Below are positions 11,218-23,339 of a stretch of 64,000 nucleotides of DNA, piece by piece; positions within the stretch are counted from its first letter, which is position 1; every line of letters begins with the position of its first letter. The position numbers and the translations under genes are program-made. This stretch comes from Codonopsis lanceolata (lineage: Eukaryota; Streptophyta; Magnoliopsida; Asterales; Campanulaceae), in assembly GCA_013146195.2 (NCBI GenBank), contig CM028379.1, forward strand, positions 61,648,409 to 61,712,408, in the 5' to 3' direction. The notes under the pieces were generated by a model, which ran no database searches, had not been told where the DNA came from, and saw only the letters and a program-made list of their open reading frames with translations.

Positions 11218-12379
11218 CTAGGAAGGTATATATGGCGCTAGCACAGACTAATGAGCCAATGTATTGTGGAAATGAACTTAACTGTCTTAATCAAATTCTT
11301 TTAGGTGCACCTAATGGCCTAATGGGTGAGGGCAGGTTTAGCGCCAATTATTATATGAGTAGGTCTTTTCTAAAATCATTAATTTATAGATTTTAATTTG
11401 TAAGATATATCTCATTTTTTTACAACTTAATTTATCAATTTTGAACCTACGGTAGATCGAACAAATGAATCTGTCTTATATAAATTTTTTAGTAAATTTA
11501 TATATAGAATTACACTAATATTTTAGAATAGAGGAAGTAACACATTTAGCGGTGGTTAGGCTTCTTACTAAGCTGATGTGGTAGTGGTAGTGGTAGTGAT
11601 AGTGAAGTGATTGTATATTTATTTTAATGTGCAGATCATTGTCAACGTAAACCACCATAATTTTCAAGAAAACACTCCAAACATAAAGAAAAGAACAGAA
11701 AAACAAAAAAAAAACAGTACAAGTAAGCTTGGTTGAAAAGGATGTATTTAGACAATTAGGTAGTCCAGTTCATGATCTCTTTTATGAAAATAATTCACTC
11801 AGTCAGTGAAGTGAATCTATTCACTTGATTTTGATCAATGCCTAACAGTTGTCTAAATAACTTCTCATTCGTTCACTCGAATCCAAATGATTTAAAGCTC
11901 CATTGAATTATGAAGAGAGAGAGAGAGAGAAAAGGTACGTAGCAATTGTTAGCAATTGTAACTGTGAGTTGTATAATCGTAAATAGAGGTGACAATTTGT
12001 GTCCAAACCGCCCAATAATCGATCGATATGGACGCATTAATAATCACAAGTACCCATTTTTACCCATTAATTTATATGCGCATAAATGGGCGCCCAATCA
12101 CCCATATTCATAATATACTTCTCCTCTTCCCCTTTTTCGCGTGGACTTGGCCCATAACTCTAGATTTGCCACCTTTAATTCTAAACTCTAAGGACTTGTT
12201 TGGTAGTCGGATAAGGATAAACAATATTATTAATCTCAGTATTATTAGTGCATTCGCTATTAATCTTAACTTATATATCGGGGGTAGTTTTGAGATTACA
12301 AATGTTAATCCCAATTTTTTTTAGTGAGGGCACTAATAATACTACCCTCCCCCTTGATATTAATAATGAGGGGATAATG
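11218..12379. other. Intergenic DNA with short SSRs and unassigned repeats
   Basis: Contains a GTAGTG-type short repeat (11578-11606) and a GA microsatellite (11914-11931). The segment beginning near 11985 ('agaggtgacaatttgtg') and the segment 12195-12378 (starting 'ggacttgtttggtagtcgg') look like ends of non-autonomous DNA elements. The latter appears to interrupt the hAT gene downstream. No gene seen. Confidence 0.4.
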
Positions 12380-14864
12380 ACTTTGAAAAGTCTTACACAC
12401 AATATTGACAGCATACAAAATTTCATACCAAATCATTTTGCTAACCAAGAACTCAAAGCTCCCAACTTCATGTACGACCAATTAATGATTCTGCTTCACT
12501 AGATGTTTTGGGATCTTCACTAGAACTTGCTAAATCAAATAAAGCATCTCTGATTTTTAAGGCATTATATTTGATTAGTTTAACACTTTCAATGTGGCTC
12601 TCCCAACGAGTTTGAGACAAAGGTTTAAGTATAATACCATTCACATGCCTTTTCAATATGTCCCACCGTTTTGTTGAAGATGAAAAAAGTATATAAAGAC
12701 GTTGAACCACTCCAAAATAATTTCTAGCCTTAGGAGATGAGTTTGTCATATAACACAATGCAAGATTCAAACTGTGACAACCAAAAGGTGTGTAAAATGT
12801 TTTTGGATTGATGCTAAGCAATCTACTTTGTACACCTTTCCGATGCCCTTTCATATTAGCACCATTATCATAACCCTGCCCCCGAATGTCTTCAATGTTC
12901 AATCCTAACAGAGATAAAGCATTTTCAAGTTCCGAAAAGAGCCTCATTCCAGTTGTATCATCAACTTTTATAAATCTCAAGAAATACTCTACAACTTTAA
13001 TAGGAGAATCAGTGTCATTTACACAACGAATGAGTAAAGACATTTGTTCTTCATGACTTACATCAAGTGTACAATCAAGTATAACCGAGAAGTATTTTGC
13101 CTTTTTTACCTTTTCAATGATAGCACTTTTTACCTCATTAGCTAACAACTGAATAAATTCCTTTTGAATTTTGTGGCTAAGGTAGTGATATTGAATTTCC
13201 TTACTTTGAAAACGTCGTAAGTGCACTTGCATAACAGGATCAAACTCTGCAATCATTTCAATCATACTTAAGAAATCTCAATTGCCTTCCTCATAAACCT
13301 TCTCCTTATTTCCCCTAAAAGCCAAATTGTTCTTTGTAAGACTTTTAACAACAGTCATCACTCGTATGAAAACTTGCCTATGGTGTTATTTCTCTCTCAT
13401 AATTTGTTCATGCACACTTTTATCAATTGTCAGATTACACCTCAGTCAAATCTCCAAATCAATCCTTAAGTATGTGCTCATTGTTTGACTCATGTTGCTT
13501 GAGTCTGCTTCCAGCATTGTGCCAATCTCTAAACCCGATACTAGTCAATTGAGAATCACCTTCTTTTTTATTTTTCTTTAAAAAGCTTACAACAAAAGTA
13601 AAACACTTTATCGAAGGATCTTGAATACACAAGCCATTTTCTATCTTGTTTCTCTCCATTGGGCAAGCAGCGAGTATAATGCACATTTGAAAAATGTCGT
13701 TTCTTATCTGAATCATCCCTTGGTTATTCATTTTCTTTCATTTCAACTCTAATTGACCCCTTTTCCACCAACAAACCTATGAGTTTATCATCAATTGACT
13801 TCCAATTATTTGGATCATAAATGTCTAATTCTAAAGGTTCTTGAATGTTTTCTTGAACTGAAGGAATTGCCACTATTGACCCTTTCTCCTTGCCCATGGT
13901 CACTATCAACGGGATCATTAGGATTTACATTAACCGCTTCTTCGAGCACTGGATTTTCAATAGAAATGGTTTCACTTTCAGCGCTTCTTTGAGCACTGGA
14001 TTTACATTAACCGCTTCTTCGAGCACTGGATTTACATAGATGTGAAATACTTGTTAATAGAACCACTTAAAGCTTGTGTTAATTGTTCTTGATTTAACTT
14101 CTTCTTTTTTTCATTTCCAGAAAGATACTTTCGTGATGACATTTTGTCTACCTACAATAATTGCCAATTTGCAAGAAACAATTCAAGTTCCATTATCACT
14201 GGAAAAAAAAACATAAACTCATCAAAATTCAAGCAAAAATTCAATAAAAACCCATTAAAATTAATTTCTACAATTCTACTCATAAACAATTAAGCAAAAA
14301 ATTAAAAATCAATAATCAATAGAAAGAGAAAAAGAAACCCATCAATTCCAGCAATGAAGCAAAAATAAGAAATCAAAACAAGTAAACTGTAAAGTGTAAA
14401 CAACCCAACCCAATACCCATCTAATGATCTAAACATTAATGATTTCTAATTTCTAAATAGTCTAAACGAAATTACCCAAAATTAAAAACATGATAATGAT
14501 AGGCTCATAGTTATAGGTTACTAAATAATTTAAAAGCTAAATATTGAAGAATGAAAAGTGAGAGCCTGATAGGGGCTGTCAGGCTACCTAACTTGGACGA
14601 CTGGACTGGAGTCTGGAGAGGAGAGAGAGAAGCTCGCTGAATGAAGAAGGTATAAGCAAGGAGTTGTCGAGCTGTTGTGTCGCCGATATACTCCCTTCTC
14701 CCTCATCGCTCCCGTCCCGTGCGAATTGCAATATAATTTAGGCCTTAATTATTATTTTTAAATAATATAAAATGAAGAAGTTAAAATTTGGGGCCTAAAA
14801 AATTAGGCATTTTTTGGGGGCCAAAGGCCTGGGCCTCACCTTCCTCATGGCAGGGCCGGCACTG
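12380..14864 (-). pseudogene. Decayed hAT transposase gene (TTF/ZMYM1-like, DUF4371)
   Basis: Minus-strand protein fragments follow the order of plant 'zinc finger MYM-type protein 1-like' hAT transposases. The start is an ATG at 14142 (MSSRKYLSGNEKKKK), followed by an in-frame stop after about 36 codons. A 'LDIYDPNNW' segment (13918-13724) and a TTF zinc-finger part with KVFYFCCKLF-like residues near 13580 in a shifted frame come next. A long intact DUF4371/RNase-H-like part follows at 13265-12468, with IRGQGYDNGANMKG and the TRWESH motif. Beyond 12468 the reading shifts frame and then stops matching near 12380. The C-terminal dimerisation domain is absent. The 5' end of the element is probably at 14864, where CAGTGCCGGCCCTGCC begins on the minus strand. 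No matching left terminus was found, so the element is truncated and inactive. Confidence 0.8.
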
Positions 14865-14869
14865 CCCTG

Positions 14870-17627
14870 TATAATCTTTGAACTTATTTGGCCCTAGTTT
14901 CTGTCTAACAGGTCTATAAGATGACTAAGGAGGAACAATGACATGAGGTGTATCAGAGGAAGTAGTGGAAGAATGGGAGTTTGAAGAAGGATGAATAGAA
15001 TCAGAAGTATGAGAAGTAGCAGGAGATGGAGTATCTATAGCAGTAGATGAGGAAGAAGAAGAAGGGTCTGTGGATGGAGAATCTGGAAAAGTAATGGAAT
15101 CTACAAAAAATTTAATTGGAAGAGAGGAAGTATTATCGCATGGAGGAGATAGAATTGGTGAAAACATAGGAATGATTGAATCTTTTGTATGATAAGAAGA
15201 GGTAGCATAAGGAAACTGATCCTCATAGAAATTAACATCTCTAGAATAAAAGACTTTGTGTGTGGACAAATTATACAGTTTATAAGCCTTTTTTCCATAA
15301 GGATAACCAAGGAATATGCATTTTGAGGCCCTTGAAGAGAACTTGTCCCTTTGAGATTTTAAAGTTGAAGTAAAACATAGACAACCAAAGACTTTTAAGT
15401 GAGAATGTAGGATGGAGGTTGGTGTAAGAGAAATTCATAAGGTGTTTTGAAGGAAATAAGTGGAGTGGGAGTTCTGTTAATCAAATATGTGGTAGCCAGG
15501 ACACATTCTCCCCAAAATTTAATAGAGAGATGTGCCTGAAATCTGATAGCCCTGGCCACATTCAAAAGGTGTATATGTTTTATTTCCACCCTTCTATTTA
15601 GTTGGGGTGTCTCCACACATGAACTGTGATGTTCAATTCCTAGGTTGGTAAGAAAGATAGATATGGAATTGTTAAAGAATTCAGAACCATTGTCTGATCT
15701 TATTACTTTTACAGAGGCATGAAACTGAGTATTAACAAGTTAAGGAAGGAATTGAGGAAGAAAAGCATGCACTTGAGATTTTGAAGAAAGAAGATAGGTC
15801 TATATTGTTTTAGAGTAATCATCAACAATAGTAAGAAATTAGTGAAATCCATTGTAAGTATGGTATATGTAGGGACCCCAGACATCAGAGTGAATAAGAT
15901 CAAAAGGAGCAAGAGCATGAGAAGTACTTAAAGGAAATGGAACTTTGCATTGCTTAGCTTTGTGGCAAACATCACAAACTGTAGGAAAACTATTTTGATT
16001 ACATGTAAATGGATAATGTTTCAATGTAGACATAGGTACATGACCTCATCTATGATGCCAAAGAGTGGCATGCAGCAGACACTACAAAAGTAAATGGAAT
16101 ATCCATATTCACAGTTAACTTTGTGCTAGACACATCCAGCTTTGTACAGCCACTTTTGCAGTCTACCAATCCCCTTCAAGCTCTTGCAGGCTAGGTCCTT
16201 GAAGAGACGATATGAAGGAAAGAAAGTTAGGCAACAATCATTATGAGCTACAAGTTTGCTTACAGACAGCAAATTACAAGAAAACTCAGGAGCACACATA
16301 ACATTCAAAAGAGTCAGACTACTTGGAAGATAGACCATGCTAGTGTGAGTGATAGTAGTGGTCAAACCATTCCATAAATGAATGATAGATGAGAATGGAA
16401 CAACATTAACAGGCAGATCAATGGATGAAACTATATGATCAGAAGCTCCTGAGTCTATGATCTATTCATGAGCGGGAAATGCAATAGAGCTGAATTGTGT
16501 TGAACTGTAAACTCTAGGAATTTCATGAAACTTACCAGCAACTTGAGCAGTTGTGCTACCTGAAGTAAAAGAGGAGAAAATTTGATTGATCATGTTTAGA
16601 AGCTTAAGATAGGACTCTTGAGACGTAGACACATAACCATCCTTTGTTTCAACAGCTTCAACAGTAGGAGCATGTACATCAATGTTAACATGTGTTACAT
16701 TTTCTCATTTGTTCTTCAAATTCTTAGGCATTTTTGCAATATCTGGTTTAACTCCATGGAGTTTGTGCCATTCAGGAAACCCAAATATGAAGAAACAATT
16801 ATCCTTAAGATGACATGTTCCACCACAATGATCACAGTGCAAGTGACTTTCGGAAGGATTTCTATTTCCATAATTGTTGTAGATCTTTGGAGTTCCAGAA
16901 TTTGTATAACTTTTGGATGAAGGAGAAGGATGTTTAGCAAACAAGGTAGTGGTAATATTGGAATCAATATTCAAAGAACTAGAAACCTATTGAACTGCAC
17001 ATTCCTTCATCTTCTCATCTTGCATTAAAAGGGACATTGTAGTACTGAGGTTTGGCAAGGGAGACATAGCAAGGATAGTACTACCAATTCCAGAATCGGC
17101 ATCACTCAAACCAATCAGAAATTGAGTTACTCTTCTGTAATTGACAATAACACTACCACATGTACAAGAGCAAACACATTTTGGCATATTACAGGCTTCC
17201 TCAAAACCATCCCAGGCTGAACGAAATTTTGTAAAGTATGCAGACATCCTTGTTGCCAGTGAGAAACATATTTAGACTGTAAACTAGGTCTTTTATTAAC
17301 TCAAGTTACAATCCCTAGTTTGAGTTTGGAAGACAAAGCAATAATCATTGCTCTTTTCCACTGACTGTAATTTTAATTACTCAAGATTTGAGTAATTAAG
17401 ATCATTCCTGGATGATCATTCGGATTTAAGTACATAGGATGGGACATTGGAAGAACAAGTTGTACCTCTATTGATGCATATTCATCGATTTCTTCAACCA
17501 CCTCTGCAATTTTCTCGTGTGTAGCACCAGTTTGTTGTGGCTCCTCCTGATTTGAACTTGTGGCCATTGTTACAGATTAGTGTTTGAAAAATGATTCGGA
17601 ATCAAAATTACAATGCTTTGACACCAT
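14870..17627 (-). pseudogene. Truncated Ty1/copia gag-pol (gag to integrase), no RT
   Basis: Minus-strand fragments occur in copia order: gag N-terminus at 17567-17373 (MATSSNQEEPQ...), gag body at 17247-16987, a zinc knuckle with CDHCGGTCHLKDNC at 16974-16705, a pre-integrase region at 16365-16126, an integrase zinc-binding/catalytic part at 16033-15839 (VCHKAKQ, HSDVWGPY), integrase core end at 15616-15395 (FWGECVLATTYLINRTP), and the post-integrase linker (VFYSRDVNFYED) at 15269-14925. Frameshifts and stops separate them. Reverse transcriptase, RNase H and the 3' LTR are missing: homology ends at the hAT terminus near 14864. The primer-binding site is at 17626-17615 (TGGTGTCAAAGC), close to the initiator-Met type. 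Confidence 0.82.
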
Positions 17628-18006
17628 GAAACACTTGGAATATTTGAATTTGAGAGAGAATTATGGAGGCAAGTAACTCTCCATTGTATTTCATATATGA
17701 TCTCTAAAGAGAAGAGAGTATTTATACAATTAGATCGAACAACTAACTGCCTATGATATCACCCATACATCACAGACTAACATGCGTTCTATTAGTCTAA
17801 GTTTCATTAGTTGAGCACTCACACCAGCTACATCTTTGCCATTCGTACACTTGACACGCTTCTCTTTTTTAGTTGCTTGAATTGAACTTTAGATGAGTGC
17901 TCTGTGGGCACATCTATATTAGTTTCTTCTCCTGAGAACGTCTTCCTTTCCAAAACCCAAGCAGGAACGCCTAATGCCACGGGCCGAGGGAGTAAGTGCC
18001 AACAAG
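17627..18006 (-). repeat. Probable 5' LTR of the truncated copia element
   Basis: DNA immediately outside the primer-binding site ends in TTTCA on the minus strand, and has a TATA-like TGTATAAATACTCTC block near 17730, typical of a copia LTR core promoter. The far boundary is uncertain: TGTGAGTG at about 17824 and TGTTGGCAC at about 18006 are both possible starts. No second LTR was found for comparison. Confidence 0.4.
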
Positions 18007-18009
18007 TCC

Positions 18010-18353
18010 ATTGATATATCCACAAGCCTACTGCACACATGACAGTTAATTTACACGGCCCAACTCATTCGACTAATGAATACCTTAGACTGAAGATTTA
18101 ATATGAAAGAAAAATACCTAAAATACCTGCATTGCATTCATCTCAAACAAAATAAATGGAAGTAAATAATGTATTGATATGTACTATCCAAATAATATAT
18201 CCTATATAATTTCATAACCATAATTTAAGCTCCATTCAAAAATAAAAAATAAAACAGCCAATCCAAGTAAAGATATAGATGCAAAAAGAGAGCTAAATAT
18301 TAAAGTTATTAAATATGAAGATTTTAGTTGGATAATGGTTAATTATGGTATAA
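18010..18353. other. AT-rich intergenic DNA
   Basis: No ORF or element boundary identified. Confidence 0.5.
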
Positions 18354-19492
<1,139 letters not shown>

Positions 19493-19673
19493 AAACTATG
19501 TTAAAATCGTTTTTGACAAAAGCAGAGTCATGACGGATTCTACCAAAACGCAGTTTTCTATGTTTTGACGGCTCAACTTCATAAATGTCAAGCACCCTCA
19601 AAATTAATTTTGAATTTTAAAAGTGATTCTAAGGCTCCAAAATGAGGAGTTGTGTTTGAAATACTCACTGTGT

Positions 19674-19923
19674 TTCTAAATAATCGTCATGTTTGACTGC
19701 ATACAAAAACTAATTGACTCAATTATACATATTGGTATAACACACAATTTCCTTTAAAGCACTTGTTCATACAGTCATAAATTAAAGTCGAAAGAAAAGG
19801 TTAGGGTAAAGGCGTAAAGTGGTAAACGTAATTTCCTTTATAAAAAAACTTTAGAAACATAACAATTTTTTAAAAAAACAGATAAAGAATAAAAGAATAA
19901 CTATTATTTAAAAACGAAGGGAG
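19674..19923. mobile_element. Stowaway-type MITE
   Basis: Left CTCACTGTGTTTCTAAATAA and right (read inward) CTCCCTTCGTTTTTAAATAA are terminal inverted repeats. TA flanks both ends (19672-19673 and 19924-19925). 250 bp, no coding. Its right end abuts the TRIM: the TRIM's target duplication overlaps this element's last base and TA, so the TRIM landed at the MITE edge. Confidence 0.7.
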
Positions 19924-19927
19924 TATC

Positions 19928-20495
19928 TGTAATACCACAATCCCACATCGGGTAGATGTGGGACTTGTGTTTAATTTATAAGGTAGTCATGCACTACTAC
20001 TGGGCACCAACATCATCCATTGACTTTTGGGTCGGCTTGTAGTGGGTCTGATGACCCAAGGTGCTGCGTGTTCAGTGGGTCAGTGTATGGGCTACACGTA
20101 GCAGACCGGGCTCTCGGGCTCGAGACGTCACAAATGGTATCAGAGGAGGTCTCGGCCGGAAATGTGGGAACAAAGTGCTGTGTGGGCCAAAGTGCTACAC
20201 CACAAAAGGTGGGAGCCACCTCTTGAATCTTGCATCGCCCGGGGTACGATTCGGCCTTGATGAGGACGACAAGGATTTGAGTGAGGGAGATTGTAATACC
20301 CCAATCCCACATCGGGTAGATGTGAGATTTGTGTTTGATTTATAAGGTAGTCATGCACTACTAATGGGCACCAACATCATCCATGGACTTTTGGGTCGGC
20401 TTGTGGTGGGCCTGATGATCCAAGGTGATGCGTGCTCAGTAGGCAGTGTATGGGCTATATATAGCGGACCGGGCTCTCGGGCTTGGGACGTTATA
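19928..20495 (+). mobile_element. Complete TRIM retrotransposon (568 bp)
   Basis: Two direct LTRs, 19928-20132 (205 bp) and 20292-20495 (204 bp), both start TGTAATACC and contain the CCCACATCGGGTAGATGTG block. The initiator-Met primer-binding site TGGTATCAGAG is at 20135-20145. A purine tract lies at 20279-20290, just before the second LTR. The element is flanked by a perfect 5-bp target duplication, GTATC (19923-19927 and 20496-20500). There is no coding capacity in the ~160-bp interior, as expected for a terminal-repeat retrotransposon in miniature. The LTRs differ at about 20 positions, many of them C/T or G/A changes (LTR1 ends CGTCACA, LTR2 ends CGTTATA), suggesting age and methylated-cytosine decay. 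Confidence 0.93.
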
Positions 20496-20821
20496 GTATC
20501 AAGTTTATTAAAACTCCCCCCCCCCCTTATTAAAAGACAACTAGTTTTTTAACTCGTGCGTTAAACGCACGTCAACTAAATCATATATAAACAAAATAAT
20601 GATGATAAAAAATCTTAAAGGATAAAATAAGAATAATCGGTTTATTAACAATTACACATAAGTATATCACTAATCAGTATACATTCTAAAAAAAATTCCT
20701 TATACACAATATTTGTTATCTTATTAGTTGGTTTTTCATTTTCACCGCAAATCAATATCTAGTTTTTTCAAAAAGAGACCTACGGCTACATGCAATTATT
20801 GACTTTGACACTTGTTAATTG

Positions 20822-21175
20822 TTATAATACCAACATTAATGGTAATTGTCTTCTTTGGAACATGAAAAACAATCTTATATCGGATGGAGTGAATGTCAAT
20901 CTTAGGATAAAAATCTTTTCTCCAACATTGTTTTCTTTCAAAAAATTTGTTTCAATAATATGATCCCCAAGATTTGTGATGATTAGTCTTGTTCCATTAC
21001 ACAACCTTGCAGCATGGTCAATGTTTCTCAATAACATTACTGGAACACCAATTTTAAGTGTCAATTCATGACATGACAACCCTGAACACTTTGTACTATT
21101 CAAAAACTCTGTAGAATGAATGTCTTTGAACAAACTTGAATTTTTTTCCACCCTACAAATAAAATCTGAACTCAA
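20822..21175 (-). pseudogene. PIF1-like Helitron helicase C-terminal fragment
   Basis: The 117-residue minus-strand frame holds motifs of the plant Helitron/PIF1 helicase C-terminus: LKIGVPVMLLRNIDHAARLC, NGTRLIITNLG, and RLTFTPSDIRLFFMFQRRQ. Walker motifs, the Rep/HUH endonuclease and the last helicase motif are absent. It is therefore a fragment trapped in the non-autonomous element, not a working helicase. Confidence 0.88.
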
Positions 21176-21289
21176 ATAAGTTCTTCATTTTGAATGATTA
21201 CTTTTATTAAATTATATTTGTATTTTATGAATAAATAAATTTCTGATAAAAAAATAAGCTAAAATAAAAAAAATAACGAAATTATTTTT

Positions 21290-21620
21290 GTAACCTCGGT
21301 TTAAATTGTTTTTTTGTTTTATTGACTCTGTAACTATTATTTTTGTTACATCAAATATTTTTATTTTATCAAATAATTTTATTTTACCAACATATTTTTG
21401 TTTTACTTTTTTTATAAGAATTTTTTTAAAACTTTTGTTCCGTAAATTATTTTATTTTACTAACCTCCGCGTTAAATTATTTTTGTTTTGTTGATTCTGT
21501 AACTTATATTTTTATAATAGCTTGTTCCATAAATTATTTTTATTTTACTAACCTCTTATATTTTTGTTTTTTTGACTTCGGAACTATTATTTGTATTTTA
21601 GTCACTATTTTTTTTGTTTA
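21290..21620 (+). repeat. Degenerate T-rich direct repeats inside the Helitron
   Basis: Three or four units of a 'taaattatttttgtttt-ttga-tctgtaac-tattattttt' type occur around 21299, 21470 and 21548. Low-complexity; probably internal filler of the Helitron. Confidence 0.45.
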
Positions 21621-21829
21621 AAGAGAGAAAAATGTTTAAACATAATTAAAAGAGAGAAGATGGTGGTGATGATAGAGAAAATATGAAGAAGACAAGAGAC
21701 AGAAAGATAAATACAACCAGAAGAGAGAAGATATGAGAGAGAAAGAGTGAAATTATAACTTAAAAGTCAAAAATTTAAAAGTGTGATTTTGGAGTGCTAA
21801 ATATACCTTTGTCATTATATATATAGATC

Positions 21830-22960
21830 TTGTTTTACTTGACACACAAAATAAATTAAATAAGCTAATTGACCATATAAATATTAAATATGTTGTGTGT
21901 TTTCTCTAGATGTGCATGCATATGAGATTATAGCCATCAAATAAAAGTAAAAAAATCAAATGAACGATAAAATGATAAAAATAACATTCAAAAATTAAAT
22001 AGAAAGAATTAGGACCTTTGTTTAGATTAATGTGTTTGATGGTGATATTTAGGTTGAGATTTCTCACAAAAGGTTCGGATTTTTATGTAGAAGAGTTTTT
22101 CAATCTTTTTAATCAAGAAGAAGGATTAGCTATTTTGAAACAGTTTAGTGCTGGAAATAGTTAAAGTGCAAAAAATAATTGTTGCAGAATGCAGATACAA
22201 CTAACATAAGTTTTGTGCTGAAACTGAAAGAGTTAATTATGCCATAAACACAACTGTTTGTTATCTAGAAAATTAAGGGCAATTAAGTCATTTCAAATAC
22301 TACCAAGGCAGTGCTTCTAAGTTCTATCAGACTTCTTAAAGAAGCTTCAACCAATCTTTGTTACTTTGTAAAAGTGTAGAATTTAGTTGGGTAGCGAGGA
22401 AAAAACACGCAATAATTTTGAATTTGGAAAAAATATATACAGTGGATTATTGGCTCGTAAGAGTCAAAGCGGGTTGTGAGGGGTGGACCGTGGATGTATG
22501 ATTAAAGATCCGAACCAGTTTAATTTCTTTTAATTTGGTTAAGAGCTAGCTAGCATATTTTATTATCAAAACATTTTTAATCACTTACAATTTACAAACT
22601 GGTGCAAAATTCTTAATTATCGTTAGCCAAGTTAAGTTAGACGTACACAAGTACTAATTACTAAAGTGGAACTAACCTATCACAGAATGGCTCGATCTGC
22701 ATTAATTTGTAGGAGGGGAATTCTGCTATTAAAGGAGATTTTTAATTTGGACCATTAAATATATTGTCCCAATAATTTCGACATCTTTTTTATGATTTTA
22801 TTTTATGACGTTGTCCCTCTAGGCTCTAGAAATGAAATACCAATTTGAGTACTCCATCTCCATTGGAGCAATTCAACTTTATAGGTTTCTGATATACACA
22901 ATGAATTATATATGGAGTATATATATAGATGTAATCAACAAACAAACTATTGGCCAGGCC
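21830..22960. other. Intergenic DNA 3' of the DUF761 gene
   Basis: AT-rich, no recognisable protein or element ends. The 153-residue plus-strand frame beginning at 22832 overlaps the DUF761 gene in antisense and is a shadow. Confidence 0.5.
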
Positions 22961-22963
22961 CAC

Positions 22964-23266
22964 CTATGTTCCTCTAGCAAGCATTTTTTCATAATTTTCA
23001 ATCGATTCCAGCCTTTGAATCACCAATTGCTGCCTGAATTTCTTTATGAACGCCTCTGCACTTTCATTTATATCTTCCAAAGGTGCTGGCTTTGGCTTGC
23101 TCGGCTTTGCTTCCGTCACCACCTTCTTCTTCATCATGGCATCATTAGAGTGCATGATGGCAGCTCTAGTCGACGTCGTCGTTCCTGTACCCAGCTTTCT
23201 TCTTTCTTCTTCTTCTTCTATAGCCTTATGGTAGTTGTAGTTGTTGCCGATCGTGAAGCTCTCCAT
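22964..23266 (-). CDS. Small DUF761 (cotton-fibre-protein-like) plant protein
   Basis: A single-exon 100-residue ORF starting at the ATG at 23266 (MESFTIGNNYNYHK). The last third carries the plant DUF761 signature: INESAEAFIKKFRQQLVIQR followed by LESIENYEKMLARGT at the very C-terminus. The middle is low-complexity, basic and Pro/Lys-rich (EAKPSKPKPAP), and the N-terminal part has an acidic EEEEERRK run. Short DUF761 proteins are usually uninterrupted, so lack of introns is normal. Biochemical function is not established for the family; some members are linked to stress or growth. No signal peptide or membrane segment. The frame is intact with no signs of decay. Confidence 0.88.
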   Translation of the reverse strand: MESFTIGNNYNYHKAIEEEEERRKLGTGTTTSTRAAIMHSNDAMMKKKVVTEAKPSKPKPAPLEDINESAEAFIKKFRQQLVIQRLESIENYEKMLARGT

Positions 23267-23328
23267 TTTCGTAGACCTTTTGTTATATATTAGATCGATT
23301 GTGTTTCCTAAAACCTAATGTGATGTCT

Positions 23329-23336
23329 TATTTATA
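23329..23336 (-). promoter_or_regulatory. TATA box of the DUF761 gene
   Basis: TATAAATA on the minus strand, 63 bp upstream of the ATG. This predicts transcription start near 23300 and a short 5' leader of about 35 nt. Confidence 0.65.
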
Positions 23337-23339
23337 CAG

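Larger units (their letters stand above)
20541..21827 (-). mobile_element. Helitron, 3' terminus with hairpin
   Basis: Read on the minus strand the element ends in CTAG (20544-20541) followed by host T. A CGTGCG-stem hairpin (20571-20555) sits 10 nt before the end; this spacing and the CTRR end are diagnostic of Helitrons. The proposed 5' end is at 21827, where minus-strand TCTATATATA follows a host A. It contains a remnant of the helicase (20822-21175). Length about 1.29 kb, non-autonomous. Confidence is high for the 3' end and lower for the 5' end. Confidence 0.7.

Noticed and set aside
20135..20145. Possible tRNA gene remnant (match to initiator Met tRNA 3' end)
   Set aside because: It is a primer-binding site next to an LTR; only about 11-12 bases match and no cloverleaf is present. 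The same holds for the sites near 17620, 29640 and 52720.
20020..20345. Overlapping ORFs of 68-99 residues on both strands
   Set aside because: They lie within the TRIM LTRs and interior, which are non-coding; length is a by-product of higher GC content.
22832..23293. 153-residue plus-strand ORF
   Set aside because: Antisense to the intact DUF761 gene, no domain of its own.
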